A DNA stretch of 64,000 nt from Gari tellinella (Eukaryota; Mollusca; Bivalvia; Cardiida; Psammobiidae): positions 5,208,001 to 5,272,000 of the forward strand of contig OV277871.1 in NCBI GenBank assembly GCA_922989275.2, read 5' to 3'. The position numbers and the translations under genes were made by a program. Below the pieces are notes generated by a model, which saw only the letters and a program-made list of their open reading frames with translations, was not told where the DNA came from and searched no databases. The stretch's first letter is position 1, and the number at the start of each line of letters is the position of its first letter. Shown here in pieces: positions 45,801 to 54,009 of the stretch.

Positions 45801-48800
45801 AGGTCAAGGGTCAAGGCCACCAAACTGCGGTGCATCGTGGTCTACTCATTGAGGTGCATCAGGATATGAAGTTTCGTGACCTTAGGTGCAGTCGTTTGCT
45901 CTGTACAGACTTTAACACAAAACCTTAAGGTTGACCCTAGAGGTCACGGTCAAAGTCACCAAACTGCAGTGCATTGTGGTCTACTCATTGAGGCGCATCA
46001 TTACATGACGTTTCTGACCTTAGGTCCAGTTGTTTGCTCAGAACTGACTTTAACACAAAACCTTAACGTTGACCCTAGAGGTCAAGGTCAAAGCCACCAA
46101 ACTGGTGCATAGAGGTCTACTCATTGAGGTGCATCAGCATATATTTCGTGACTGTAGGTGCAGTTGTTTGCTCAGAACAGACTTAAACACAAAACCTTAA
46201 TGTTGACCCTAGATGTCAAGGTCAAAGGTCAAGGCCACCAAACTGCTGTGCATCATGGTCTACTCATTGAGGTGCATCAATATATGAAGTTTCATGACTG
46301 TAGGTGAGGTTGTTTGCTCAGTTTATGATATCAAGTCTGGTCGCCGAAGCCGGGGGTATAGCATAAGCCCCCTCATTTCATGGAGGTGAGCTTAAAATGG
46401 ACTAATCCAATATATGAGCATGGAAGAATCCACTGATTGCAAATGGATTAGAATAATGTGAAACTCTTGCCTTACCATACTGTACAGTTTCCCCTATAAA
46501 CCAGGAGCGACAATCTTCCTTCAGCTGTATAATCTCCTCGACATCACTATCCTCATTGGAAAACAAATACAACGCGCCCTCTCCTGAAACACAATTTCAA
46601 GCTTGTTACAAGCTAACCCATTTCCATTACTCCATAGCCTGTTTCTAGTATTGAAGGTAGGTGACCAGTTATATAAAGCATGATTCTCTTAAAATCAATA
46701 ATTCCCTTTCACGTGTTCAGAAAACAAAACTACATCAGAAGTGCCCTATTCAATTACCAGTCCTGTTTTAATGTTAAATAGTTTTGATGTCTGGTATTTG
46801 GTCAAAAGCCACGCTTGAATTTCCAAAAATGAATGGCTAAGGCCCCTTCTCATTTTTTTTTAAACAAGATGGCCTTGGATCGCTCACCTGAGTGAATCGA
46901 CTTCATTAGGCAAAAGTTGAATCCATTTCCTCTCATTTGACCCAATGACCTACATATTCAAGCTTGACCTAGATTTGGTCAAGATGGTCATTCTGACCAA
47001 ATTTGATAATGATTTGGTTAAAACTTTAGCTACAACAGTGTTCACAAGTTTTTATAGGATTTGAAATAGTGACCTACTTTTGACCCCACTTGACACATAT
47101 TCAAACTTGACCTAGATTTTCTCAAGATTGTCATTCTGAGCAAGTTTGATAATGACTGGGCTGAAACTGTGGCTATGAGTGTTCACAAGCTTTTTCTAAG
47201 ATTTGACCTAGTGACCTTCTTTTTTATCCAACATGACCCATATTCAAACTTGACCTAAATTTTGTGAAGATGGTCATTCTGACCAAGTTTGATAAACATT
47301 GGACCACAAGTGTGGCCTCTAGCATGTTCACAGGCAAAAAGTTCACAGACACATATCAACACAGCACAATCGGACGGACGCACTGACTGACTGACGGACT
47401 TGTTAAAGGCAATTCCTATATAGCTAGTGAAGGGGGTATAAAAAGTTAAATAGTTTGGATCCTGTTGTGACGCTGTGTAACGCGGCATCTCATCATGATC
47501 CAAACTATTCACCACTAGCTTGCAAAGGTTACCATGGTTTCACGGCTAGCATGCTAAGAGATATTATACCTGTCTTTGGATGTCTCAAGGGGCACACTGT
47601 TGGTTTGTTTTCTACATTTGGATCATGATGGAGTACAGAATCTGAAAGAATAACACAAAATCTCTTAATTCTTTCAACACTAAATAACTCTTGTACTGTT
47701 GTAGGTTATTATGTTCCCTTGACTTGTGGATCTTTTTAGTTACCAAACAGTTTATTTAGAATTCTGTGTAGTATAATAAATACCGCCATTAATTAGCAAA
47801 CAGTGTAGGCCCAGATCAGTGGGCTCCTATAGGACTAAGGAGCCCTCTGATCTGGGCCTACACTGTTTGCAAATGTAATGAGTTTATTTTAAACAGGTCC
47901 CCTGGTGTCGAAAGAGTTAAATCATAACATGATTAAAATTTTCCTGTAGTACTACATTTGTAAGTTACTAACAGATGAAAAGTGAAGTTATCTTAAAGGC
48001 TTTGATCTAATACAGACTTTATGGAGTATGATTCTCTAAAAGTCTAATCTCTGACTTCACAATTAACCTGCTAACAGAATGTATGATTATCGATGTACCA
48101 GTAAGGGTGCAAGTCTGATATTCATAAAATCTTCAAATAAATTCGTTTTTAAAAGTTTCAGTTATGATAAGTATATATCTCCTTTGATGATTCTAGGAAA
48201 GAAAGTGTTTTGTCTGACTTGAGTTCCACATGATGGAAGCTGGTACAACCTGGAGGCTGGAGTGTATATTCCATGTCTTACTTTGTAAAAGTCAAGTGGG
48301 ACTGAGCCGACGTAATATGTAGATGTAGATAGTTGAAATGAGCCTGTCTGCTGATGGGACCAAGTTGGATAGTTTAAGCATATTCAGTAATTATTGTATC
48401 ATGCATTTTCGGCAAGGTATTCCATAATTATCTTTGATGTCACATACACTTGTGGTATTTCTATGTCTATTGGAGACAGGCCAAGCAGTCGGAAGAAGGC
48501 GTCTGATCAGGGTCTGCACATTAAATTCTTTCTTTCTGGTATTACTAGCGGCAACACTTATGAGGTGCCCAATGGACTGAACTCGGCCAGTCACATTTAT
48601 CCCGACACCTTCGAACAAGTCTTTCTTTCTTTCTCTATATACTGCTTACCCGAAATCCTGAGCGCAAAGGAGGGAAGCCATTACTACCATTTGAAGTCTT
48701 TGGTTTGACTCGCCCAGGGATGAACCCGCGACATCCCGAGCTGAAAGTAGAGGCTGTAACCATGAGCTATTCGGCACTGTTTCTATTCCTTCTATTTATT

Positions 48801-51800
48801 ACTTCTACGCCATCATTTCTGACGATTATGACTGAGAAGGGGCACTTTTGAGGTGCACCATTGGGACTGTACCCGGCCGGTCACTTTATACTGACACTGA
48901 CTAACCAGTCTTAATCCTAACCCCAAATCCTGAGCGCCAAAGAGGGAAGCCATTACTACCAATTTTCAAGTCTTTGGCTAAGGTGGACGCCATTAAGTAC
49001 CCCGGCTTGTTATGAAAATCATCCTATCCCGAAATAATCAATAATTATTAACAAACGGATCAGAGCCAGTTTAGATGCAGAATAACCATACATCAAATAT
49101 GACTCGGACCCGTTTGAAATTAACAGGAATAATTTGTAAGTACCCCTCTCATTAGGATTAGGATGGGATGATGGAACCCTACCCACCCACTTGTATATAA
49201 AGTCTCTATTTGTCTCTGTGTGTAGCAGGAAGACATGATATTTCGTCTGTGATAGATGCTAAATCTATAAATATATATTTATAAAACAGGTGTGTATGTT
49301 GTGGATTTATAAAGGTGTGGTATATGCAGACAATCACTCACCCTAATGGGGCAACAAATTACTTGATGTCTGATCTGGTCTATGCTGTCTGCTTATAATC
49401 CCCCTGTCCACTATTCATTCTCTATTTGTGCAGCAGCTAAAGCATGCTATCTCATATGTGATATCAAAAATCTGTGATGTATGAATGTATTTTATAATAG
49501 ACTTTGTAGAATTTTACTGTATTAACTTGATAATGTATTTCTTTTACAGGCTGTTAGTTAATCTTATTGTTAAGAAACTTATGTTATTATGTCGGTAAAT
49601 AGCTTTTAGCTAATGTTATATATGTTGTGAAAACACCCGACTATAAATAAAGTTTCTTGTATCTTGGAGTGGGACCTGTGATTCAAAAATGGCCGCAAGT
49701 GTTGTTCTCGCGGGTCATTTCGTACCCTTGTCTTTTCGCACCCTATATTTTCGGTCATTTCGTACCCCTCAAAAAATTTACTTCTGCTCCATATTTCATA
49801 AATATCTTTAAAAGCTTTAATAAAACCTATATAAAAAGTGTGTAATAGTTGCTTCAAGATATAATATACTGTTCTTAACTCTACTAACAGGCACAACCGC
49901 ATCGGTTTGCCCGGAATTACTCGTGCGGTGTGAGGCAGAAAGGGATGATAGATAGATATTATCGTACCCGCCGCATGTCACATGCTGTTTGGATCGGGCT
50001 AATCAGCATCTTCGGTCAGTGTACCGAATGCACTTAGCCCAAATGAAACAAGTGCACATACGGATTTCCGGCATATTCAATCGCGTCCATCCCTCTTTCT
50101 TCTTTTTCCAGTAAAGAGCCGGGTATCCTTAGTATGTTGCTGTCAGCCGCTGGTGGAACACTACAAGGGATTCGGCAGCGGTGACAGTTGCGTGCAACTG
50201 GTTCCAGCAGACGATGGTTCTCGGGAAAAAGGAATTAGCGTAGACCGGGTTGTTAATGATCCGCTCCTGGTATAGACCGGCACCTCTAGTTCTGGCATCA
50301 CTTCCTCGCATATAATCCTCCTTCCTTACATCCACCAAGCCATGCTGGACACGGTAGAGCATCTGAAGCCTGGCCATTTCTCTGCGCTGATCTAGAGGTT
50401 CCCAACCCTGTGTCTTGAGCATGGTGGTCATGGAACCAGGTTCCCTTGAGGTGTAGTCATGGGTTACAAACCTGGCTGCTCTTTTCTGTACTTTTTCTAG
50501 TGGTTTAGCTTGAGTCTTGAGTTGGGGGTCCCATACAGTACTAGCATATTCGAGGACTGGGCGGACTAATGTTTTGTAGCTCGCTGCCTTCACCTTTGGT
50601 GTGCACTCTTTTAAGTTTCGCTTAACAAAGCCTAGGGTACGGTTGCCTTTAGCTGCCACATTCTGTATGTGTTTGTCCCATGTAAGGTCTAAAAAAATAA
50701 TATGTTTGTTTCCTGTAACATGTCAAAAAAAAGATGGGTCGGTAGGTCGGGATTTAATTTTTTTTTTTTTTTTTTTTTTTCAGAAGCGTGCATGATTTAT
50801 CACCTCTACGGTAATAGTATAAATGTACAAAGTTTATAGCCAGCGATTTTTTTCCTTCTTTGGACGGTACCCGGGAAAGGACCCGTTCCCAATTGGAACA
50901 GGACCCTTCCCAATTTGAACAGGACCCGTTCCCAATTCAAAGAAAGGACCTGGCAATATGGTAAAAATAGTATTTTCAGTGAAAAAAAGAGAATTTCTGT
51001 TACTATTGTTAGCATTGCCTGTTGATATGAACTGTATAATTGCTACTTGATAAGTTAGATTAATATAGGCCTACATATATTATAAAACATAACTTCAAAT
51101 TTCCTTTTTGTCATCATTTCACGACTCGTTTTTTCCCAATTTGAAGTTTACGCGACAAGAAAAATTCCCAATCTGAGGGGAAAAAATCCCAATCTGAGGG
51201 GTACCGGACCCGTTCCCAATTGGGTGAAAAAAAACGCTGATAGCAAACACTTCCATAATTTATTCAGCATAAAATTATTAATGACCATTGACCAAATGTT
51301 TTTTGTCAATTATAAAATAAAAATCTGCAAGTCACCACTCGCGAAACAGTGTGGTTATCCAATTCGCTATCGGGTCTTAACAGTTTGCTAATTGATGCGT
51401 AAAGTGTAAATTGGTAGCCTCCCAGTAGGAGACAATTATCGGCGTACCTCTGATTATGATGGAGTAAGGGATTATAATCTCCTCACACGTTTGTAGCCAA
51501 CTGACAGCTTGTAAATGGCTGCCAATCTTTCATCTTTACGCGGTAAGAAAACCTTTCCGGGTGTTATCAAAATTTAAGCATATTCTATATGTGAACAGCT
51601 ATATGAACAAACGAAGCAGTTACGATTAACCAATCAGAACTCCTGTCGGCATTTCGTTTAACATAATTTATGCTCGGGCAATGTCGGAATTTGCCGGTTA
51701 GTTACGATAATCGTAAAACAAAGCTTCCACTAGATTATCGTGAATTTCCGTAGTCGACTTTCGAGTTGACGTTTATTTTTAGCACATTTCATGTCATCTA

Positions 51801-53647
51801 CAACAACTTGTTACAAGTGGCTGAGTGATGAAAATGCCACGCCCACACATTAGAGCTATGCATAGTTCTAAACCGTGTTGGGAATGTTTTTAATGACACG
51901 GCTTGTCAATTTTCGCATGAACGCGTGTTTATGTTCAATATCTATTAGAGATCTAACCATCACCTGAAACACTCGTCGGTTCCATGTTTTCAGTGGGTGT
52001 TATTTTTCAGAAACAGTTTCGACTACAAATTCAATTTTTTCTTCGACTCCGAACATTAACATGTCTCCATGTCAATTATTTCTCTTTCTTTCTCTCTCTC
52101 TCTTAATATTTAAGTTGATTTAAATTTCTCATCAAATCACACAGTGTCTTTCAAAGTAGAAACATAATTAGAATAATGCTTACTAAATCGATGAAAAAAG
52201 TAAGGCGTTTAGGAAGCATCTTTTTCATTTGTAACATCACCAAGTACTGACCACTTACTGTGTTACACAAATATATCTCAATACACATGTGTCCAAACCC
52301 GAATGTTCTCATATTGCATAAATACACATAGAGCTATTTGCAATTTCGACACATCTCTTTGTTCCTCTAACGAGATTATTAATAATGTTTGGTGGTTCCA
52401 AAATAGATTTAAAGAAGTTAATATCTTACTCATATCCATATAAAATGATAATTTAGCCAGTATTTACCATTATAAAATGTCAAAAAGTAACAAGACAATA
52501 TTTCCCCACCCATTTCATCGAGGCTACATGTGTCTGATTCGGAACGGATTTTCAACCTTTTAAAAAGTAAATCACGTGGAAAGCTTTTTTTGGGGTAAGA
52601 AATGCATGTTTTTTTCGACAGCTTTTGGTACTTTTTTATATTTAATGCTTTTTGTTAGATCATTTCTCCAACATCATCCTGGATCGCTGGGTGAAGTCCA
52701 TTTACCGCAATTGTCTACACACTAAATTATGACACACAGTTTTGAAACATGAAAATAACATGATAATGCACAACAAATCGGAAAGTTTCTTTCAGAATGT
52801 AAGATTATTATTAGTTTAAGTTTAATAAAAAAGAAAGGTAGGATTCAAAATTCGACAGAGCCATAAACTTTTTTACGGTCTGCACCAAAACTACAGGGTC
52901 GGTCGGGTTACAGGAAACAAACCTATTTTTTTTTTACGCCTAAGGTTGTTGGTCACAGTAACCCCAAGGTATTTGCTTTGGTCAACTGCTTCAAGAGCTT
53001 GTTCATGCAGCATATACGGGTACTCTCTAGGTTCTGTCTTGTCTCTAGTGATATGAAGTACAATGCATTTTGAAGCATTAAAGCTCATTTGCCATGTACT
53101 GCTCAAGGGCTTGGAGGTCTCTCTGCAGCACAACGTTGTCCTCGGGTGATCGAATGTGTCTATAGAGCACACTATCGTCTGCAAATAGTCTTACATCTGA
53201 TGATGAGCATTTCGGCATGTCATTTATGTAGGCCAAGAATAATAGGGGGCCTAACACTGTGGAACACACCAGATGACATCATCTTAGGTAGATTTGGCAC
53301 CGTCAAGAACTACCCCTTGACCCGGCCGGGGATTGAACGCGCAACCTCCCGCACTGCAAGCGGACGCTCAACCAATGAGCTATATACAGGTGGTAATTTT
53401 TGCAACGAATTAATGAAAAACACATTAGAAAATGGACTTGAACTTATAAATAATGGAATTGTCAATTTTGAGTTTTATCAGGGTCGAACGAGTTAGGGGG
53501 CGAATACGATCTACCTTTCATTAAAAATATCCATTGCGTCCCTTTCTTAGAATAGCAATCTTGTCTTTTTACAGATTTTTGTTCTTCTTCATTTGACTGC
53601 TCTCCGTCAGAATCCTGAGCTTGTTTTCTTGTTCTGGCTGGGGGCAT
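33798..53647 (-). CDS. RNASEH2B: RNase H2 subunit B, 11 coding exons
   Basis: RNase H2 subunit B is a non-catalytic subunit of the heterotrimeric nuclear RNase H2, which removes ribonucleotides from DNA and cuts RNA:DNA hybrids. The join is 53515-53647, 47570-47641, 46476-46583, 44540-44613, 43136-43250, 41975-42039, 39853-39952, 38326-38407, 37129-37183, 36308-36379, 33798-33893. All introns are GT..AG, phases are consistent, and the total is 972 nt (323 residues plus TGA). The recalled human protein (312 residues) aligns along its length: human GEGAIYLF with GEGALYLF, DPLFLLLHYLIK with DPIFLVLPYLIK, LDQVVVD with IDQIVVD, EKTLKWL with [20 protein letters not shown] with LRYAYGIVGDYLP, and GMKSIDTFF with GMKSMMSFF. 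Residues 310-317 form the PIP box. Introns are full of mobile elements; intron 1 is 5.9 kb. No frame break was seen. The polyadenylation site was not located. Confidence 0.93.
33939..34131. mobile_element. Family E MITE in RNASEH2B intron 10
   Basis: Palindrome AACATACCCGTATTTCAAAG/CTTTGATATACGG with right end ATCGAAGTTCCACTG-TA. Other copies: 41748-41945 and 42371-42564, the latter with TA on both sides. Confidence 0.8.
34148..34737 (+). repeat. 38 bp minisatellite derived from family A
   Basis: About 15 units of TGATACATATTCATGACTGC followed by ATAAACAGGAACTTTTTA. The unit matches the internal family A segment (ATACATATTCATGACTGTAT, then AAATTGGAACTATTTT). The array is cut by the solo LTR; one more unit pair and the rest of a family A copy resume at 35701-35830. 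Confidence 0.9.
34738..35700 (+). mobile_element. Solo LTR with ATAT target duplication
   Basis: 963 bp starting TGTAAGGGTCTGG and ending GGCACGTGACA, with ATAT at 34734-34737 and 35701-35704. A TATA box (CTGTATAAATACC) lies at 35361-35373 with an internal tandem GGAGTGCACAC(T)TTGGTG upstream. No internal retroelement region is present, so recombination left a single LTR. A 4 bp duplication fits Ty3/Gypsy. It sits in RNASEH2B intron 10, antisense to the gene. Confidence 0.7.
35355..35375 (+). promoter_or_regulatory. LTR TATA box
   Basis: TATAAATACCCC within the solo LTR, preceded by CACGTGACCAAT (E-box and CCAAT-like). A plausible pol II promoter pointing opposite to RNASEH2B. Confidence 0.5.
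35830..36265. mobile_element. Two family A MITEs in RNASEH2B intron 10
   Basis: 35830-35980 (half copy, ..GAAGTAATGGGTTAA) and 36011-36265 (complete, with TTAA at both ends and hairpin GCGCCATAATTGCGCATTCT). The complete copy ends 43 bp from exon 10. Confidence 0.85.
36308..36379 (-). CDS. RNASEH2B: RNASEH2B exon 10
   Basis: Residues 269-292, RPKLEDITPTEDYSKNGKLE then VASK. The acceptor is CTGTTTCAG and the donor AAG|GTAATA. EDYSK aligns with human EDYTK. In human proteins the C-terminal linker here carries basic nuclear-targeting sequence. Confidence 0.9.
37129..37183 (-). CDS. RNASEH2B: RNASEH2B exon 9
   Basis: Residues 251-268, IPAVVEKRPSDASNPPSK. The acceptor is TGTTTTCAG and the donor AAG|GTTTGT. 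It is short (55 bp). NPPSK is identical to human. Confidence 0.88.
37250..37876 (+). repeat. Higher-order array from family A ends
   Basis: Eight units of 81-84 bp in RNASEH2B intron 8. Type A contains GACACCTATATTCAATACTA and type B contains GGTAATCTTTTTCCAAAACTA. Both continue GAAACAGGCTATGGGGTAAT, then GGGTTAAGGGGCATTCTGC. Order is A A B, A A B, A B, with a super-period of about 249 bp. Confidence 0.9.
37897..38257. mobile_element. Family F MITE in RNASEH2B intron 8
   Basis: TACAGCGCTCCCTTTCTACA..GTTGTAGGGAGGGAGTACTG-TA with hairpin CAGATCAGATGCAGAGTAAC. It ends 69 bp from exon 8. Confidence 0.85.
38326..38407 (-). CDS. RNASEH2B: RNASEH2B exon 8
   Basis: Residues 223-250, DELLRYAYGIVGDYLPVDLS to LRDFLG. 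The acceptor is TTATTTCAG and the donor TAGG|GTAAGA. This is the conserved winged-helix segment, aligned with human [20 protein letters not shown]. Confidence 0.93.
38456..38695. mobile_element. Family C MITE, complete, TTAA ends
   Basis: TTAACCCTTTCACTCTCAAG..CAGGTAGTGAAAGGGTTAA with hairpin GAATCCTGATCAGATGCCGC. piggyBac-style ends. A family D fragment follows at 38730-38825. Confidence 0.85.
38956..39592 (-). mobile_element. Pearl-like fragment split by a family A MITE
   Basis: AGCTCACCTGGCATAAAGTG/CATGGTGAGCT hairpin, a complete family A insertion at 39027-39272 (TTAA ends), then GTTGCCATGGCAACC and GGCCACCAGTGGG cores. Confidence 0.65.
39596..39845. mobile_element. Family N MITE in RNASEH2B intron 7
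   Basis: TTTAACCCATTTGCACCCAG..GCTAGGCACAAATTGG ends around the hairpin GACTCTGATCAGACGCCGCA. The right end reaches to about 8 bp from the exon 7 donor. Confidence 0.75.
39853..39952 (-). CDS. RNASEH2B: RNASEH2B exon 7
   Basis: Residues 190-222, beginning VEKVSSVLERKNVCV and ending KKEPYSK. The acceptor is TTTCATAG and the donor AAAG|GTAGGC. It corresponds to the human VNQTVAALKTNNVNV helix and the linker that follows. Confidence 0.9.
40228..41331 (+). mobile_element. Pearl-like element with 161 bp core repeats
   Basis: ACAAGAGGGCCTGAAGGCCC start. Four core units (TCAAAGGTAGAT at 40621, 40782, 40943 and 41104) are spaced exactly 161 bp. It ends in CTCACCCTGAGCTAGCTCAG hairpin and AAAAAT. 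Fits bivalve pearl elements with ~160 bp core satellites. Confidence 0.75.
41570..41735. mobile_element. Family B MITE in RNASEH2B intron 6
   Basis: Hairpin TTAAAGCAAGGTGACAGTGA..CAGTCACCTTGCTTTAAG, right end GGTCGTTATAGAGGGGGTTT. A GATC-module fragment lies at 41400-41460. Confidence 0.7.
41748..42805. mobile_element. RNASEH2B intron 5/6 MITE cluster
   Basis: Family E at 41748-41945 (30 bp from the exon 6 donor) and 42371-42564, degraded family A at 42155-42350, and the right part of a C1 copy at 42675-42805 (GGAGCCTGATCAGACACCGG hairpin). Confidence 0.75.
41975..42039 (-). CDS. RNASEH2B: RNASEH2B exon 6
   Basis: Residues 168-189, GDDDFKAYKYDKDKTLSWLK then LK. The acceptor is TAACTGCAG and the donor AAG|GTAAGT. 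It matches the human YYKYSKEKTLKWLEKK region. Confidence 0.92.
42838..43072. mobile_element. Family C1 MITE beside exon 5
   Basis: TA-CAGCGGAGAAAATGTTATT..AACGTTTTCTCCACTG-TA with hairpin GGAGCCAGATCAGACGCTGG. One of the best preserved copies. Confidence 0.85.
43136..43250 (-). CDS. RNASEH2B: RNASEH2B exon 5
   Basis: Residues 130-167, from TGKYMTIDQIVVDTDFPEC to LYQVADIK. The acceptor is TTTTTCAG. The donor AAAG|GTACGA is the weakest in the gene. It was chosen because it keeps phase with exon 6 and reproduces the conserved KG junction. A second possible donor, TTCA|GTAAGG, lies 21 bases downstream. A MITE (42838-43072) ends 63 bp beyond the donor. Confidence 0.88.
43408..44325. mobile_element. 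Intron 4 elements: family D, family A, hairpin element
   Basis: 43408-43655 is family D (TTAACCCTTTGATCCCTAG..GAAATAGTTAA). 43755-43979 is family A. 44040-44325 is a hairpin element with TGACGTCA-type motifs and a 62 bp-arm hairpin (GTTTAAGACAAGCTGATCTT..). Confidence 0.75.
44540..44613 (-). CDS. RNASEH2B: RNASEH2B exon 4
   Basis: Residues 105-129, DGSLYVNTNIDPIFLVLPYL then IKNAE. The acceptor is TTGTTGCAG and the donor GAA|GTAAGT. DP.FL.L.YLIK is a hallmark of the subunit B family. Confidence 0.93.
44756..46451. mobile_element. Family N MITE split by a pearl-like element
   Basis: Left part 44756-44932 (GACCCATTTGTGCCTAGCAT) and right part 46392-46451 (GGACTAATCCAATATATGAG, CAAATGGATTAG) are the two halves of the family N copy at 39596. 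Between them, 44933-46391 has AGCTCACCTCC/GGAGGTGAGCT ends and about 9-10 core repeats of 132-146 bp marked by GACCCTAGAGGTCAAGG. Confidence 0.8.
46476..46583 (-). CDS. RNASEH2B: RNASEH2B exon 3
   Basis: Residues 69-104, from GEGALYLFSNED to CRSWFIGETVQY. The acceptor is GTGTTTCAG and the donor TATG|GTAAGG. GEGA.YLF and SWFI are the most recognisable conserved residues of the N-terminal triple-barrel domain, which packs against subunit C. Confidence 0.93.
46614..47520. mobile_element. Intron 2 elements
   Basis: 46614-46690 is a truncated family A copy. 46860-47440 is pearl-like (ACAAGATGGCCTTGGATCGC..TCACCTGAG) with three ~140 bp cores containing TGACCTAGATTT. 47445-47520 is a GATC hairpin copy, 50 bp from the exon 2 donor. 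Confidence 0.65.
47570..47641 (-). CDS. RNASEH2B: RNASEH2B exon 2
   Basis: Residues 45-68 (DSVLHHDPN... to RHPKT). The acceptor is TTCTTTCAG and the donor ACAG|GTATAA. It aligns with the human stretch ending LVNPCSGEG. The split codon G|AT joins it to exon 1. Confidence 0.9.
47672..47925. mobile_element. Family D2 MITE
   Basis: TTTCAACACTAAATAACTC..GGTGTCGAAAGAGTTAA ends with a near-perfect GATC hairpin (GGCCCAGATCAGTGGGCTCC). It starts about 30 bp upstream of the exon 2 acceptor. Confidence 0.8.
48520..48990 (-). mobile_element. Two SINE copies, same orientation
   Basis: Copy 1 (48520-48778) has a tRNA-like head with A box TAGCTCATGGTTACAGCC and B box GGGTTCATCCC, then body AATGGCTTCCCTCC and GCTCAGGATTTCGGG. 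Copy 2 (48836-48990) has only the same body. 48991-49900 shows nothing firmly assigned. Confidence 0.7.
50129..50688 (-). pseudogene. LINE reverse transcriptase, C-terminal part
   Basis: About 186 codons open, from TWDKHIQNVAAKGNRTLGF through LVRPVLEYASTVWDP and VQKRAARFV to a stop after FHQRLTATY. This is the thumb/C-terminal region of non-LTR retrotransposon RTs. Confidence 0.88.
50689..52940. mobile_element. 2252 bp TIR element inside the LINE
   Basis: TAAGGT is duplicated at 50683-50688 and 52941-52946. Ends share GTTTGTTTCCTGTAAC in inverted orientation next to A/T runs. It contains a smaller inverted-repeat element at about 50843-51243 (GGACCCGTTCCCAATTGG arms). No transposase ORF was seen; 51250-52890 is otherwise featureless. 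Confidence 0.7.
52941..53258 (-). pseudogene. LINE reverse transcriptase, palm part
   Basis: Starts VLGPLLFLAYINDMP and contains the catalytic motif FADDSVLY and later SKYLGVTVTNNL. A frame change lies between the two parts, so it is broken. It ends at the insertion point. Confidence 0.85.
53262..53393 (-). mobile_element. tRNA-derived SINE
   Basis: Head reads TAGCTCATTGGTTGAGCGTC, GCAGTGCGGGAGGTTGCGCG, TTCAATCCCCGGCC on the minus strand (A and B boxes intact), with a short body to the LINE junction. It lies in RNASEH2B intron 1, 122 bp from the exon 1 donor. Confidence 0.75.
53515..53647 (-). CDS. RNASEH2B: RNASEH2B exon 1
   Basis: Encodes residues 1-44 plus one base. ATG is at 53647-53645. 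The first 35 residues are acidic and basic, rich in K, E and Q and likely disordered. They are followed by TQWIFLMK, which aligns with the recalled human RQHVFLVSEYLK. The donor is AAAG|GTAGAT. The acidic N-terminal tail is longer than in human. Confidence 0.88.
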
Positions 53648-53687
53648 TTTTGGTTATAAAATAAAATATTTGCAAAATTATTTTGGT

Positions 53688-53695
53688 GCGGGAAA
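53688..53695 (-). promoter_or_regulatory. E2F-like site upstream of RNASEH2B
   Basis: TTTCCCGC on the minus strand, 41-48 bp before the ATG, is a perfect match to the E2F core TTTSSCGC. S-phase expression would suit a replication-coupled enzyme. The transcription start is unknown, so the site could lie in the 5' UTR. An 8-mer is weak evidence by itself. Confidence 0.4.
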
Positions 53696-53814
53696 TGTTG
53701 TGTGCTTTATAATTTTCACATTTTTGTTAAAGTTACACAATGGTCCGGGAAGGGTATAAAACCCTTTCTAACCCCGAACCGTTACCGGTGAAACGGCAAT
53801 GCCGTGTAAATTCG

Positions 53815-53935
53815 ACAGTTACAAACAGTGTAGATTACATATGAAAAGTTCTCTTGTCCTATGTCCTATGCAAACAGTGTAGACCATGATCAGAGGGCTC
53901 ACGCAAGCCTTTTAAGAGAGAGAGAGAGAGAGGGA
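53815..53935. mobile_element. Family D fragment upstream of RNASEH2B
   Basis: ACAAACAGTGTAGATTACAT and GCAAACAGTGTAGACCATGA with CAGAGGGCTCACGC, so only one hairpin arm survives, then (GA)n at 53917-53931. It is 168-290 bp upstream of the ATG. Confidence 0.6.
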
Positions 53936-54009
53936 AAAACACTCCAATTAAGGGTGTTCCAACCCATAAGCGTTTTTTTCAAAGCATCAAACTTTTTTTC
54001 TATCATTGT

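Larger units (their letters stand above)
49930..53258 (-). mobile_element. 5'-truncated LINE (CR1/jockey-like), split by a 2.25 kb insert
   Basis: RT fragments 53258-52941 and 50688-50129 are in the same order and orientation, and the 3' end carries a TATCTATCTATC tail near 49950. The LINE lies in RNASEH2B intron 1, sense to the gene. Its 5' truncation at VLGPLLF abuts a SINE. Confidence 0.8.

Noticed and set aside
53316..53393. A functional tRNA gene
   Set aside because: A and B boxes are good, but the acceptor stem does not pair and a SINE body follows.
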